A stretch of DNA of 64,000 nucleotides from Providencia alcalifaciens (lineage in GTDB: Bacteria > Pseudomonadota > Gammaproteobacteria > Enterobacterales > Enterobacteriaceae): NCBI RefSeq assembly GCF_915403165.1, contig NZ_OU659204.1, positions 558,001-622,000 of the forward strand. The letters are read 5' to 3'. Made by a program: the position numbers and the translations under genes. The notes beneath the pieces are model-generated. The model did not search any database. It was not told the DNA's origin and saw only the letters and a program-made list of their open reading frames with translations. Below, piece by piece: positions 1-9,205 of the stretch. Within the stretch, counting starts at the first letter, position 1. The number at the start of each line of letters is the position of its first letter.

Positions 1-257
1 CACGCTCTGCAGAATATTTATTGGGTGATTATGATTTGATTATTTCAGGAATTCCGTTTCTTTCCCTGAATAAAAAAACCAGCATGCGAATATTAAAGCA
101 GGTACGTCAGAGCCTAATAAAGCATCAGGGTAAATTGGTGTTATTTCAGTATACCCAAAGTTGTGAGCCGCTATTTTCACGTTATTTTTCATTCACGAAA
201 GAACGTGTGTATCGCAATTTCCCACCCGCTTGGGTGTATACCTGTATACCCAAATAA
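1..257 (+). CDS. Phospholipid N-methyltransferase-like protein, C-terminal fragment
   Basis: The frame is open from the first bases of the window (codons from position 3) to the TAA at 255-257, so only about 84 C-terminal residues are visible. The motif DYDLIISGIPF near the start resembles motif IV of class I SAM-dependent methyltransferases of the PmtA phospholipid methyltransferase type, where the pattern is D-V/I-I-V/I-S-G-L/I-P-F. The ending with PPAWVYTC also fits that group. The 5' part with the SAM-binding loop lies outside the window, so function rests on the short visible part. A strong hairpin follows the stop codon. A different small-molecule methyltransferase cannot be excluded. 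Confidence 0.6.
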   Translation, partial: RSAEYLLGDYDLIISGIPFLSLNKKTSMRILKQVRQSLIKHQGKLVLFQYTQSCEPLFSRYFSFTKERVYRNFPPAWVYTCIPK

Positions 258-262
258 CCCAT

Positions 263-300
263 CTTAGGCCAGCGTGATAGAAACTGGCCTAAGACTTTTT
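263..300. terminator. Bidirectional terminator between convergent genes
   Basis: A perfect 10-bp inverted repeat, CTTAGGCCAG and CTGGCCTAAG, surrounds an 11-nt loop and is followed on the plus strand by ACTTTTT. It lies between the converging methyltransferase fragment and the flavin-reductase-like gene. Confidence 0.75.
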
Positions 301-303
301 ACG

Positions 304-924
304 TTATTTAGGGCGATACATTTCGAGCTTTTGTTGCTCTTCAATCCAGTAATAATCCGCAGGTCCACCCGCCCGCATCAGGGGTTTTTGACGGGCACTG
401 TTATATAAGCCTTGCTCTAAAGTGGCTTCATCGATATGCACCATCACCACTTCCCCCATGACCATCCACGTATCCAGTAGGCTGCCATCTGCACGCTTTA
501 ATTGCTGATATTCAGTGACCACACACTCCATGGAAACAGGTGTTTGGGCGATGCGTGGAGGCGTAATTAATGTGGACGGTAAGGTGGAAAGCCCAGTAAG
601 GTCAAACTCACTTTCTCCACGAGGTAACATTGCACTGCTTGAATTGACCTGCTGCCCAAGTTCAAGAGTCGCAAGGTTATAAACGAACTCACCCGTTTCG
701 ATAGCATTGGTGACGGAATCTTTTTTTCCAACACTTGAAAAGACCAAAATAGGGGGGGAGTAGTTAAAAATATTGAAGAAGCTATAAGGTGCAAGATTGG
801 TGTTGCCTTGCTTATCGCATGTGGAGATCCAACCAATAGGGCGCGGACCAATTAATGAGGGGATCGGATCATGGGGAAGCCCATGACCTTGTTGTGGTTG
901 GTAACTATAAAATTGAGTTTTCAT
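304..924 (-). CDS. Flavin reductase-like domain protein (DIM6/NTAB family)
   Basis: The 206-residue protein has the FMN-binding flavin_reduct fold signature. GPRPIGWIST near residue 27 is followed by an NLAPYSFFN segment and by the P-P-I-L-V-F-S strand, as in short-chain FMN-binding oxidoreductases of the DIM6/NTAB group. Length matches the family (about 200 aa). These proteins bind FMN and use NAD(P)H, but the physiological substrate cannot be told from sequence. It is a single-gene unit on the minus strand; AGGAGCC just before the ATG is a good ribosome binding site. It faces the preceding methyltransferase fragment across a terminator. Confidence 0.8.
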   Translation of the reverse strand: MKTQFYSYQPQQGHGLPHDPIPSLIGPRPIGWISTCDKQGNTNLAPYSFFNIFNYSPPILVFSSVGKKDSVTNAIETGEFVYNLATLELGQQVNSSSAMLPRGESEFDLTGLSTLPSTLITPPRIAQTPVSMECVVTEYQQLKRADGSLLDTWMVMGEVVMVHIDEATLEQGLYNSARQKPLMRAGGPADYYWIEEQQKLEMYRPK

Positions 925-1603
925 TATTGGCTCCTTTTTCGTTATCCTAACGGATTAATTTATTCTAGTTAATATTAGAAAATGAAAAGTGCACGATATG
1001 CATAGTTTAAGCATGATATGGATAATGGTGAAGATTCTATGGTTAATATGACTTATTTTGATAAATTTAAATTATATTTGAAATTTTATGGATTGAATTC
1101 ACAAAACACAAAATATGAGTTATTTAAGTGTATTTTTGTTTTTTATTAAAATATTAAGTTTTTATGTTTGATATTGTTTGTTTATAACCACGAATAAATT
1201 TAATTAAGTTATTATTTGAAATATTTATAATTGGATAATTTTATTTTATTTAATTTTAAATGATATTTTTTTAATGACTTATCACGCTTAAAATAATCTA
1301 ATATTTAAATGTTAAGCTAATTATACCATATGATATTTGTTATGTAATATATTGATATTTAATCTTATATAAATAAAACCTCGACGTTAAAACGATCGAT
1401 AAATTTAATTTGATAGGTATTAACTATTGAATGATATAATTTCGATCGATATAAACGTATTTACAGACTTATTTACTGTATCTATATTTTAATAAATTAA
1501 ATTTCCTGCACTTTGGATATATCCATTTTTTATTGCACTATTTTCTCAATGAATTAGCTACCTTTGAGTAAATAAAATTAAAGCTATTTAAATTGGTTTT
1601 AAT
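925..1603. promoter_or_regulatory. AT-rich regulatory region upstream of the fimbrial operon
   Basis: These 679 bp hold no credible coding frame and are strongly AT-rich, typical of H-NS-silenced fimbrial control regions. The 8-mer CGATCGAT occurs twice in direct orientation at 1393-1400 and 1443-1450, exactly 50 bp apart, and could be a regulator site. I found no long inverted repeats that would mark a phase-variable promoter switch, and no recombinase gene (MrpI/FimB type) lies in the window. The operon promoter is probably within the last 150 bp, but no -35/-10 pair stands out. Confidence 0.45.
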
Positions 1604-1948
1604 ATGATGAAAAACAAATATAGATTGCGTGAAGAGGTTGGTTTATTTATTCGAGAAGCACGGCTTAATTGCTCATTAACAGGTGAGGAATTAGGGCGAA
1701 TGCTTCATATTAGTCAACAACAAATATCTCGCTATGAACGTGGTATTACGAGCATAAATATAGAAACGCTTGATGCCATATTAAATGAATTAGGCAAGGA
1801 TTGGTCTGAGTTTTTTTTCAAAGTTATTGCTAATTATTCAGATGAAATAGCAGAGATAAAATTACAAGATAATTTTTTATTTCAAGATAAAAAATCAAAA
1901 AATTCCTATTACGATAAATTAAAGTTCAAAGCTTTACATGATCTTTAA
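1604..1948 (+). CDS. MrpJ-like XRE-family transcriptional regulator
   Basis: A 114-residue protein with one helix-turn-helix of the XRE/Cro type. After LREEVGLFIREARLNCSLTGEELG comes the recognition helix region ISQQQISRYERG, which is the sequence style of MrpJ, the Proteus mirabilis fimbria-linked regulator that represses motility (flhDC) when fimbriae are expressed. Beyond about residue 75 the sequence is a charged Lys-rich tail. In the mrp operon of P. mirabilis the J gene is last; here it is first, 130 bp ahead of the major pilin gene. It probably controls this operon and/or flagellar genes, which is inference. Confidence 0.75.
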   Translation: MMKNKYRLREEVGLFIREARLNCSLTGEELGRMLHISQQQISRYERGITSINIETLDAILNELGKDWSEFFFKVIANYSDEIAEIKLQDNFLFQDKKSKNSYYDKLKFKALHDL

Positions 1949-2078
1949 TAACGAATAATCAAATTTAAATATTCTTCAGTAAGTATGTAGTTAATTGTTA
2001 TTTAATGTTTTTTGTTCCATTGATTATTTAATGGTGTATTGCGTTTTTCTTATTTTTAAACGAAAGGAAAGTCATTAT

Positions 2079-2630
2079 ATGAAACTTAATCAATTAGCAA
2101 TCATTACACTTCTGGCTACATCTGCAACTTCTTTTAGTGTAATGGCAGAGAACACAGGCACGGTGAATTTTATCGGCTCAGTGGTGACTTCACCCTGTAA
2201 TATTGCACAACCATCGCTAAAACAAACTATTGATTTTGGGCAGCTTTCTCGCCGTGGTTTGGAGAATGGTCGAACAGCTGAAGTGAGTTTTAATATTGAA
2301 TTAACAGGATGTGATTTTTCAGATTACACCAAAGATGGTACAGGGGTGCCAGCAGCGGTGAAAAGTATGGAGTTAATCTTTACCGGGCAAAACTACGCTG
2401 ATGCGGGTAATACTTTGCTCTCAACCTCTCCGGGCAATGCAAACAACGTGGGTATTGGTATTGATGGCTTTGAATTTGGCAAAGCCAAGGATATTTTATC
2501 GAGCATTATCAATAAGAAGGGAGATAACACCTTAACCTTCAAAGCATTAGCTAAGGCTATTGATGCTACAAAGGATGTCGCTGAAGGTAAGTTTAGCGCC
2601 GTAACTAACTTCCGAATTACGTATCAGTAG
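2079..2630 (+). CDS. Major fimbrial subunit (MrpA-like pilin)
   Basis: From the ATG at 2079 (good RBS AAAGGAAA 9 nt upstream) the product is 183 aa with a signal peptide ending VMA/EN. The open frame upstream of this ATG reads into non-signal sequence and is discarded. The mature protein has pilin features: GTVNFIGSVVTSPCNI with the first cysteine of the conserved disulfide, IDFGQLS, the second cysteine in ELTGCDF, and a C-terminal strand FRITYQ with the penultimate aromatic needed for chaperone and usher recognition. It is the first structural gene of an eight-gene chaperone-usher operon and is expected to be the shaft subunit. Confidence 0.85.
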   Translation: MKLNQLAIITLLATSATSFSVMAENTGTVNFIGSVVTSPCNIAQPSLKQTIDFGQLSRRGLENGRTAEVSFNIELTGCDFSDYTKDGTGVPAAVKSMELIFTGQNYADAGNTLLSTSPGNANNVGIGIDGFEFGKAKDILSSIINKKGDNTLTFKALAKAIDATKDVAEGKFSAVTNFRITYQ

Positions 2631-2690
2631 GCATTGGAGCCTGCCGCCAGTGAACAGCTGGCGGTATCAAAACTGGGTTGAAGGAGAAAG

Positions 2691-3287
2691 TTGAGGGAGA
2701 CAATTGTGATTTTTTATCAATGGGTAACTTGCCAATTAGCTCAACTGATGGCTGTGGCCATTTTGATATGCCCGATGATTTCAGGGGCTGCAGTGAATAA
2801 AAAAATAGAGCTTAATGGCAGCACAACGCTGAAAGGTATTGTCATCGCGACACCGTGTTCGGTTGTAATGGAAAATAGATTTCAAACGATTGATTTTTCA
2901 ACTTTAGCAATCCCCCTGCTTGGTACGAAGTTACAGCGTGAGCGACATAATCAACCTTTTATTATTGAGTTACGAGACTGTGGAAGCCTTTATTCTTCAC
3001 TCGATAGTAAAACATGGTCTATTCGATTTGCAGGGGAAACAGCGGAACACATTGATGCATTTGTACTACGGGGCGCATCACAAGGTCTCGGGGTTTCTGT
3101 CCTTGATAGCCGTTTCAATACATTGATTCCAGGTCAATATTATCCTTTATCTGACAATGTGTTGCGACAAGATAAATCAGGCAAAGCACTCTATCTACAG
3201 TACTTTTTACGTCTAGAGCTAACTGGGCGGCCTATTCAAGCGGGTAACTATCAAGGGTTAATCCGCTTTTTTATCGATTATCAATAA
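2691..3287 (+). CDS. Minor fimbrial subunit (MrpB-like)
   Basis: A pilin-family protein of 198 aa if it starts at TTG 2691, or 193 aa if it starts at GTG 2706; GAGGGAGA fits the GTG slightly better, so the start is uncertain. An N-terminal hydrophobic stretch (LMAVAILICPMISGA) acts as signal peptide. The pilin cysteine pair is present (IATPCSVV and LRDCGS), as is the donor-strand-type C terminus GLIRFFIDYQ. It sits between the major pilin and the usher, the place of mrpB, whose product is thought to terminate or anchor the fimbria. Confidence 0.75.
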   Translation: MRETIVIFYQWVTCQLAQLMAVAILICPMISGAAVNKKIELNGSTTLKGIVIATPCSVVMENRFQTIDFSTLAIPLLGTKLQRERHNQPFIIELRDCGSLYSSLDSKTWSIRFAGETAEHIDAFVLRGASQGLGVSVLDSRFNTLIPGQYYPLSDNVLRQDKSGKALYLQYFLRLELTGRPIQAGNYQGLIRFFIDYQ

Positions 3288-3375
3288 CACCGATTATCAA
3301 TAAATTGCAGATAAACATTTTCTCGAAGTCATTTTCGAGAGGGGCACACTCGTCGCATTTGGGATGGTATAGAGC

Positions 3376-5880
3376 ATGATGTTCAAACATAGCAAACTAA
3401 GACAGACGATTTTATTGGCGCTAAGTATGGGGATCAGCAATAGCTATGCTGCTGAATTTAATACCGATGTGTTAGATGCCGAAGATATGAATAACATTGA
3501 TATGAGCCAATTCTCTGTCGCCGGATATGTTCCACCTGGAGACTATATTTTGACGGTTTTTGTCAATGGACAGCGTTTAGGTGAACCGCGAGATATCGCT
3601 GTTTTTGATGATAAAAGTGCAAAAAGTGCTGGGTCTCAGCAAGTGTGCCTGGCACCTCAGTTGCTGGATTTTATGGGGCTAAAAAAATCCGCGGAGGAAA
3701 AAGTCACATTATTTCATGATGAAAAATGTTTGAATTTCTCGGCTTTGGCTGGGGTACAAACCAAAGTGGATTTGTCTTCGATGTCCTTAAAAATGACCAT
3801 TCCCCAAATGTGGATGGAATATCGTGATCCTTACTGGGTTCCCCCAAAATTATGGGAAGAGGGGATCACTGGGATGTTTGTGGACTACAGTGCGAATATT
3901 TCTGCCACAAAAGAAACCGATGGCGACAAGCGCGTTTACTTATCCGGTAATGGTACATCGGGTATTAACATTGGAGCTTGGCGGTTGCGCGGTGACTTCA
4001 ATGGAACTTATCAAAAGCAGCATGGGGGCAGTTATTCGCAAGAAAAACATAACTTTGATTTCAGTCGGTTATATGCGTTTCGCTCATTGAAGGAAACCGC
4101 AGCTCTGCTCACGCTCGGGGAAAATAACTTTTACTCGGACGTGTTTGACTCTTGGCAATACACCGGTATTTCGATTGAAAGTGATGATCGCATGTTGCCG
4201 CCAAAATTGGTGGGATATGCCCCTGAAATTATCGGTGTGGCGAAAACCAACGCCATTGTGATCGTCCGCAGTCAAGATCGGATCATTTCAGAAACCTCTG
4301 TGCCACCAGGGCCTTTTCGTATTCAAACATTGGATAGTGGGATCCGTGGTGTACTTGATGTGACGGTGCGCGAAGAAAATGGAGAAGAGAACAAATTTAG
4401 CCTCAGTACCGCATCGTTGCCCTACTTAACCCGCCCCGGCCGGATAAATTATAAAGCGGCGGTGGGGAAAACACGTTATGACAATCGACATTTAACGGGG
4501 GATCCCGTCATTAGTGGTGAATTGTCATACGGTGTATCAAATGCGTGGTCGCTGTATGGAGGAACTCAGCTTAATGCCTATTACCAAAGTGCCGCTTTAG
4601 GGATTGGGCGTGACCTGTTCTCTTTCGGGGCAGTGGCGGTGGACATCACCCAATCTTTTGCTGATTATTCTGATGACGATAAAGGCCGCTTACAGGGGCG
4701 TTCTTACCGTTTTAATTATGCGAAGTCATTCGAGGATCTCCGTACCGATATTACTTTTGCGGGCTATCGTTTTGCCGATAAAGAGTATCGAACGCTAATG
4801 CAATATATGGATGAGAACAGAACTGGGCACTCACCGCGAGCCACTAAGGAAAACTACCAGGTCTATTTAAATAAATACTTTGATGATTTTAACCTCTCGT
4901 TAAATTACCAGTACAGCACCTATTGGCAGGATGATCCGCAAACCCAGTACGGTTTATACGCCAATACGAGCCTGAATTTTCCTTCTCTTTCTCAATATAG
5001 CGGCAATATTGCGATCTCTGCAACGCGAACAGAGCGGAGTAACGGCTATGAAGATGATGCCATTAACCTCTATTTAACGATCCCACTGTACAGCGGGCAT
5101 AGCTTGACGTTTTCTGAGCTGTACTCTCGTTCCAATAAAAAGAATCAATATAACCATAATGTGGGATATAGCGGTTATGGGGAGCAGGATAATTACAGCC
5201 TAACGATGGGGTATAACTACGGGCAAGATGTGGATAGCCAAACAAGCTTGAGCGGTTTTTATTCTCGAGATCTTTCGGATGGCAGTGTGTCCATTAATGG
5301 CAGCTATGTTCCTCATCAATACCGCAGTATTGGGGCATCGATTAATAGCGGGATCACGATAACAGGCAAGGGAGCAGCGCTGCATCGCTCCGCGCATGGT
5401 GACACTCGCTTGATGGTGGAAACCTCGGATATTGGCGGCGTTCCGCTGAATAATGGCATCACAAAAACCAACCGCTTTGGTTTGGCGGTGATCCCAAATG
5501 TGAATAGCTACCGCAAATCCTCGGCTTCCATTAATACCAGCAAATTACCTGAAAACATTGAAGCGCTCAGTGCCACCAGCGATATCACGCTCACAAAAGG
5601 CGCTATTGGCTATCGAAGTTTCCCTGTGATGAAAGGGGAAAAACTCTTCTCGGTGATCGCCTTACCGGATGGCAAAAAACCACCGTTTGGCGCTAGCGTG
5701 CGTAATGAGGCGAATCAAGAGCTTGGGATAGTTGGAGAAGATGGGGTGACCTGGTTGGTGGGTGTCCAGAAAAATGCTGCGTTATGGGTTTATTGGCGCA
5801 ACCAAAAACAGTGCCAGTTAACTTTGCCTGACTCATTAAGTAGCCCTTCTTCAATGCTGTTACTGCCATGTCAAAAATAA
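3376..5880 (+). CDS. Outer-membrane fimbrial usher (FimD/PapC family, MrpC-like)
   Basis: An 834-aa usher that forms the outer-membrane assembly pore for fimbrial subunits. Signal peptide to about residue 25 (SNSYA/AEFN), then the usher N-terminal domain beginning AEFNTDVLDAEDMNNIDMSQF with its cysteine pair (QVCLAP and EKCLNF). Next come the central 24-strand beta-barrel with the conserved IVIVRSQDRIISETSVPPGPF segment, a plug region, and two C-terminal domains ending with a cysteine pair (KQCQLTLP and LLPC). Length is normal. It starts at tandem ATGs. It follows the MrpB-like gene and is followed 36 bp later by the cognate chaperone gene. Confidence 0.92.
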   Translation: MMFKHSKLRQTILLALSMGISNSYAAEFNTDVLDAEDMNNIDMSQFSVAGYVPPGDYILTVFVNGQRLGEPRDIAVFDDKSAKSAGSQQVCLAPQLLDFMGLKKSAEEKVTLFHDEKCLNFSALAGVQTKVDLSSMSLKMTIPQMWMEYRDPYWVPPKLWEEGITGMFVDYSANISATKETDGDKRVYLSGNGTSGINIGAWRLRGDFNGTYQKQHGGSYSQEKHNFDFSRLYAFRSLKETAALLTLGENNFYSDVFDSWQYTGISIESDDRMLPPKLVGYAPEIIGVAKTNAIVIVRSQDRIISETSVPPGPFRIQTLDSGIRGVLDVTVREENGEENKFSLSTASLPYLTRPGRINYKAAVGKTRYDNRHLTGDPVISGELSYGVSNAWSLYGGTQLNAYYQSAALGIGRDLFSFGAVAVDITQSFADYSDDDKGRLQGRSYRFNYAKSFEDLRTDITFAGYRFADKEYRTLMQYMDENRTGHSPRATKENYQVYLNKYFDDFNLSLNYQYSTYWQDDPQTQYGLYANTSLNFPSLSQYSGNIAISATRTERSNGYEDDAINLYLTIPLYSGHSLTFSELYSRSNKKNQYNHNVGYSGYGEQDNYSLTMGYNYGQDVDSQTSLSGFYSRDLSDGSVSINGSYVPHQYRSIGASINSGITITGKGAALHRSAHGDTRLMVETSDIGGVPLNNGITKTNRFGLAVIPNVNSYRKSSASINTSKLPENIEALSATSDITLTKGAIGYRSFPVMKGEKLFSVIALPDGKKPPFGASVRNEANQELGIVGEDGVTWLVGVQKNAALWVYWRNQKQCQLTLPDSLSSPSSMLLLPCQK

Positions 5881-5916
5881 CGGAATTTTTATTATCTTTA
5901 ATCTATGAGGTTGATT

Positions 5917-6645
5917 ATGCTGAATTTTAAACTTATTTCCGCAGCATTGATAAGCATGCTTATTGGAATTCCACAAGTCTCTTATAGCGCGGTGACTCTG
6001 GATAGAACGCGAATTGTTTTTCCGGGCAATGAGAATTCCATTAATGTGCGTATCGCTAATGATAATCCTGAAGAAGCCTATTTAGCCCAGAGTTGGATTG
6101 AAGATCTTCAAGGTAAAAAACTGACTCAAGGCGCGATCCTTGCCACGCCGCCGTTACAGCGGGTAGAAGCCAATAGCCACAGTTTAGTGCGTTTGAGCAA
6201 AACGCCGTTATTAAGCCAATTACCCGATGATAGAGAGTCCGTTTTCTATTTCAATTTGCGTGAAGTTCCGCCGAAATCTACGGAAGAAAATACACTGCAA
6301 ATCGCACTACAATCCCGGGTAAAACTGTTCTATCGCCCTGAAAAAATCCTCGAAGCCTCTCAAACTAAATGGGCGCATAACATTACGTTGCAAAAAACGG
6401 CCAAAGGCTACCGTTTGAATAACACCACGCCGTTTAATTTAACGGTGATTGGGGTGGGGAACAGTAAAAAACAGTCGGAAGAGAGCAGCTTTGAGGTCGT
6501 GATGGTTGCCCCAAAATCCACATTCGAGATTAATACTCATACACTAACCACCCCTTATCTCACTTACATCAATGATTATGGTGGCAAGCCAACACTGGTA
6601 TTTCGTTGCCAAGGAGACACCTGCACGGTCTCAGGGGAACAGTAA
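5917..6645 (+). CDS. Periplasmic fimbrial chaperone (PapD/FimC family, MrpD-like)
   Basis: From ATG 5917 (TGAGG 6 nt upstream) the product is 242 aa with a signal peptide ending SYSA. PapD-like hallmarks are RTRIVFPGNENS at the mature N terminus, AQSWIED, the F1 strand ESVFYFNLREVPPKS and the subunit-binding strand SRVKLFYRP. An extra C-terminal cysteine pair (FRCQGDTC) resembles PapD-type chaperones. It caps subunits in the periplasm and delivers them to the usher encoded just upstream. An in-frame ATG at 5905 lacks an RBS and was not used. Confidence 0.9.
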   Translation: MLNFKLISAALISMLIGIPQVSYSAVTLDRTRIVFPGNENSINVRIANDNPEEAYLAQSWIEDLQGKKLTQGAILATPPLQRVEANSHSLVRLSKTPLLSQLPDDRESVFYFNLREVPPKSTEENTLQIALQSRVKLFYRPEKILEASQTKWAHNITLQKTAKGYRLNNTTPFNLTVIGVGNSKKQSEESSFEVVMVAPKSTFEINTHTLTTPYLTYINDYGGKPTLVFRCQGDTCTVSGEQ

Positions 6646-6670
6646 TGGAACCAAGGCATAAAAGGGGAAT

Positions 6671-7069
6671 ATGTGGATGAATATTATCCGGTTAGTTATC
6701 GGGATTATCACAATGACCGTAAGTGCTTGGGGGCAAGGCGAGGAATTCCTAGGCAGCGTGCCACCCACTGAATCCCATTATGAATCTTCACAGGCGGGCT
6801 GGTTTTTGGTGAATGCCACGTTATTCAATGCGCCATGCAGTTTAGAGGTGGGGAAAATGTTGAAATTGACCCATTGCGGTGCGGGTTTAGCATTCAGTGA
6901 AAATAAGAATGGAGCAAAAACGCCCGCAATTTTGCGGGTGGTGGATGCCTTAACGGGGGAAGAAACGGTGCGCTACCCCGTGGCACTTATTGATGGAAAT
7001 AACCCCGTTCAGCTCCCTTCTGTGATTGATAAAGCCCACCCACTGCGGCTGGAGGTGAGTTATGAGTAA
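6671..7069 (+). CDS. Small MrpE-like minor fimbrial component
   Basis: A 132-aa exported protein with a short N-terminal signal segment (IIRLVIGIITMTVSAWG). It has two cysteines (NAPCSLEV and LTHCGAGL) at roughly pilin spacing and a C-terminal strand LRLEVSYE, but it is shorter than the other pilins. AGGGGAAT precedes the ATG. It occupies the mrpE position and overlaps the next gene by 8 bp (7062-7069), which points to translational coupling. It is probably a minor or adaptor subunit; the exact role is inferred from order only. Confidence 0.65.
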   Translation: MWMNIIRLVIGIITMTVSAWGQGEEFLGSVPPTESHYESSQAGWFLVNATLFNAPCSLEVGKMLKLTHCGAGLAFSENKNGAKTPAILRVVDALTGEETVRYPVALIDGNNPVQLPSVIDKAHPLRLEVSYE

Positions 7070-7592
7070 GTTAACTCTGTTCTGGTGGCTGCTAGCGCCA
7101 CTTTTTTGGAGCTTTTCGACTCAAGGTAATGCGCAATTTCTTGATGTGGAGTTTAGCGGGGAGTTAGTGCATTTATCCTGCAAAGTGAGTGCAGGTTCCG
7201 TTAAAAAAGAGATCCAACTAGAAGATTTACGCATGGAGTCTCTTAATCTGGGGGAGATTAGCGCTATCACGCCATTTTTTATTGAAATTGACCATTGCCA
7301 GCGTGCAGAGCTGGGAAAACTAATCAAGGTAACGTGGCATGGTACGCAGTTAGTGGATATTGATGGGCATAACTATCTTATCACTCAGGGCGACAGCGGT
7401 GTGGTACTGGGGATCGTGGACAGTGAAGATAAACCCATTGCTTGGGATGAACCTATTGATGTAGGCAGTGTTGTGGTTGTGAATGATTCGCAGTCTTTAT
7501 CCTTTGGGGTGGTGGCGCGTAAGCCACCTTATGGCTACGTCAGCACAGGGCAGTTCTCCGGTTGGGCTACGTTTTCCGTGGAGTATAAATAG
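7062..7592 (+). CDS. Minor fimbrial subunit (MrpF-like pilin)
   Basis: A 176-aa pilin-domain protein with a signal peptide ending NAQ/FLDVEF. It has the conserved disulfide pair (HLSCKVS and IDHCQRA) and a C terminus WATFSVEYK with the penultimate tyrosine. Its start overlaps the end of the preceding gene by 8 bp, and its stop shares a base with the next start codon, so the three genes are translated as a coupled set. Predicted minor subunit near the fimbrial tip by position in the operon. Confidence 0.78.
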   Translation: MSKLTLFWWLLAPLFWSFSTQGNAQFLDVEFSGELVHLSCKVSAGSVKKEIQLEDLRMESLNLGEISAITPFFIEIDHCQRAELGKLIKVTWHGTQLVDIDGHNYLITQGDSGVVLGIVDSEDKPIAWDEPIDVGSVVVVNDSQSLSFGVVARKPPYGYVSTGQFSGWATFSVEYK

Positions 7593-8125
7593 TGAAGCAA
7601 ATCAATAAAGTCAGAAAGTATTGGTGGGGTTTACTGTTATTTATCTCACCGGTGGTTAATGGGGATGTGTTTGTGGATGTTGTGGCGACAATGGTCGACC
7701 CTGCTTGCCACGTACGCAGTGAAAATAACGATTCACCACTGCAAATTAATTTTGGGGTGGTTGAAATTAATGGTGCGCCAGGGGTTTCGTTGACCAAAGA
7801 TTTTCCGGTGTATATCAGTGGGTGCTCAGGAAGAAAAACGTTGTCGGTGCTACTCAACCCAAAAGGCTATGGAACGGAAGAGTACCAAGGTCGACAAATA
7901 TTATCCACCAGCGCAAAAGGGTTGGGAATCGATTTTTCTGATATCACGGATGGGTTAATATTTCCTTTAGAGCTCAATCAATTACAACCTATCACACCAC
8001 AGCCTATCAGTGCGACGGAGCACCGTATTAATCTTCAAGCAAAGTTGGTGAATACACGGCCACTCAGCCAATTACCTGCAGGAAGATTCACGTCGGCAAT
8101 GATGCTCTCAGTCACTTATCACTAA
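7592..8125 (+). CDS. Minor fimbrial subunit (MrpG-like pilin)
   Basis: A 177-aa pilin-family protein starting at GTG 7592, which overlaps the TAG stop of the previous gene by one base. Signal peptide runs to about VNG/DVFVDV. The cysteine pair is in VDPACHV and ISGCSGR, and the C-terminal strand is MMLSVTYH. It precedes the tip adhesin gene by 13 bp and is therefore a likely tip-fibrillum adaptor, an inference from gene order. Confidence 0.78.
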   Translation: MKQINKVRKYWWGLLLFISPVVNGDVFVDVVATMVDPACHVRSENNDSPLQINFGVVEINGAPGVSLTKDFPVYISGCSGRKTLSVLLNPKGYGTEEYQGRQILSTSAKGLGIDFSDITDGLIFPLELNQLQPITPQPISATEHRINLQAKLVNTRPLSQLPAGRFTSAMMLSVTYH

Positions 8126-8138
8126 TGGGAACACTAAT

Positions 8139-9203
8139 ATGTTGAAAATTAAATCCATAGCGCGGGCAGGTTGTTTGGTGGGTGGAATACTGTCGGCGAT
8201 GATGGCTCATGCGGATTATGCGGCGCAAATTATCGATCCTAATACGGGCTATACCATACGCGTGAATAACAGCAGCACGCTGGCGGATCACCCTGATCGG
8301 GGGTCGGACGGTCAAAATTACTATCAAGTTGGGGAGCCTTTTGTGGTGGATAGTAACCTTGCGGAACCGACTGGTATGGTGAAGTGTATCGGGCGGCGCT
8401 GGGGGAGTACGAGTACGCAAATTTTGCCAGCAAATGCGTTTCATCGATTATTTATGTATGTGCCTGAAACGGGATTTTCAATCAGCGGGCTTAAAGCGTA
8501 TCGGCTGAATGCCAACCTTGTGATGACAGTGCAAGCCGACATGATGGAATGGACGAACCGTAGCTCCGGTGTGTGCTCAATGTCTGATGCGGATACGAAA
8601 TTTGATGTTCCTCGATTTAATAACCATTTTCCTATCACCATGACGTTTTATATCAAAGAGCAAATTATCGATGGGCAGTTGGTTATTAGTGAAATGCCGT
8701 TAGCAGGCTACGTGCGCGCATTTACCAACCCGAAAGTGGCACCACCTTATGATAGCTGGCCGCTTCACGAATCTTCTGTGCCATTACGCTTGGCGGCTTC
8801 GCAAATTAATATCGGTGCAAAATGCACATCCAGTACCAGCAGTGGGGAGCAAGGGATTTTGAACTTGCGTCATGGGCAGTTAAATAGCTTGTACTATGAC
8901 AACCGTGCTAGCGGTCAAGTCACCTATAGTTGCCTCTTCCAATCGGCGACCAAAGTGCGTTTGCGCTTAGATTACACGCAGGATAATGATCCTCAAAAGC
9001 GCTTACCGATGAAAAATGAGGCGAATGATACCATCTACAGCTCACTGGTGATTACGGATCTTGAAACCGGGCAATCTGGCAAAGAGATCAACGCGGAAAT
9101 CCACAGCCTGAAAGAGTTTGAGATCAGTAGTCACCTGAAAGGGGAAAATGCCCAAGCGGGTGACTATCGCGGATCCGCATGGCTGATTGCCACCTTAGAT
9201 TAA
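8139..9203 (+). CDS. Two-domain fimbrial tip adhesin (MrpH-like)
   Basis: A 354-aa exported protein, about twice the pilin length, and the last gene of the operon. This is the usual arrangement for a tip adhesin with an N-terminal receptor-binding domain joined to a C-terminal pilin domain. Signal peptide MLKIKSIARAGCLVGGILSAMMAHA. The pilin half begins near residue 210 (VPLRLAASQINIGAKCTS) with a second cysteine in VTYSCLFQ. Unlike shaft pilins it does not end in an aromatic donor strand but in SAWLIATLD. The length exceeds that usual for P. mirabilis MrpH, so receptor specificity may differ. Confidence 0.78.
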   Translation: MLKIKSIARAGCLVGGILSAMMAHADYAAQIIDPNTGYTIRVNNSSTLADHPDRGSDGQNYYQVGEPFVVDSNLAEPTGMVKCIGRRWGSTSTQILPANAFHRLFMYVPETGFSISGLKAYRLNANLVMTVQADMMEWTNRSSGVCSMSDADTKFDVPRFNNHFPITMTFYIKEQIIDGQLVISEMPLAGYVRAFTNPKVAPPYDSWPLHESSVPLRLAASQINIGAKCTSSTSSGEQGILNLRHGQLNSLYYDNRASGQVTYSCLFQSATKVRLRLDYTQDNDPQKRLPMKNEANDTIYSSLVITDLETGQSGKEINAEIHSLKEFEISSHLKGENAQAGDYRGSAWLIATLD

Positions 9204-9205
9204 GG

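Noticed and set aside
925..1603. Phase-variable invertible promoter ahead of the Mrp-like operon
   Set aside because: No pair of long inverted repeats was found by eye and no tyrosine recombinase gene is in the window.
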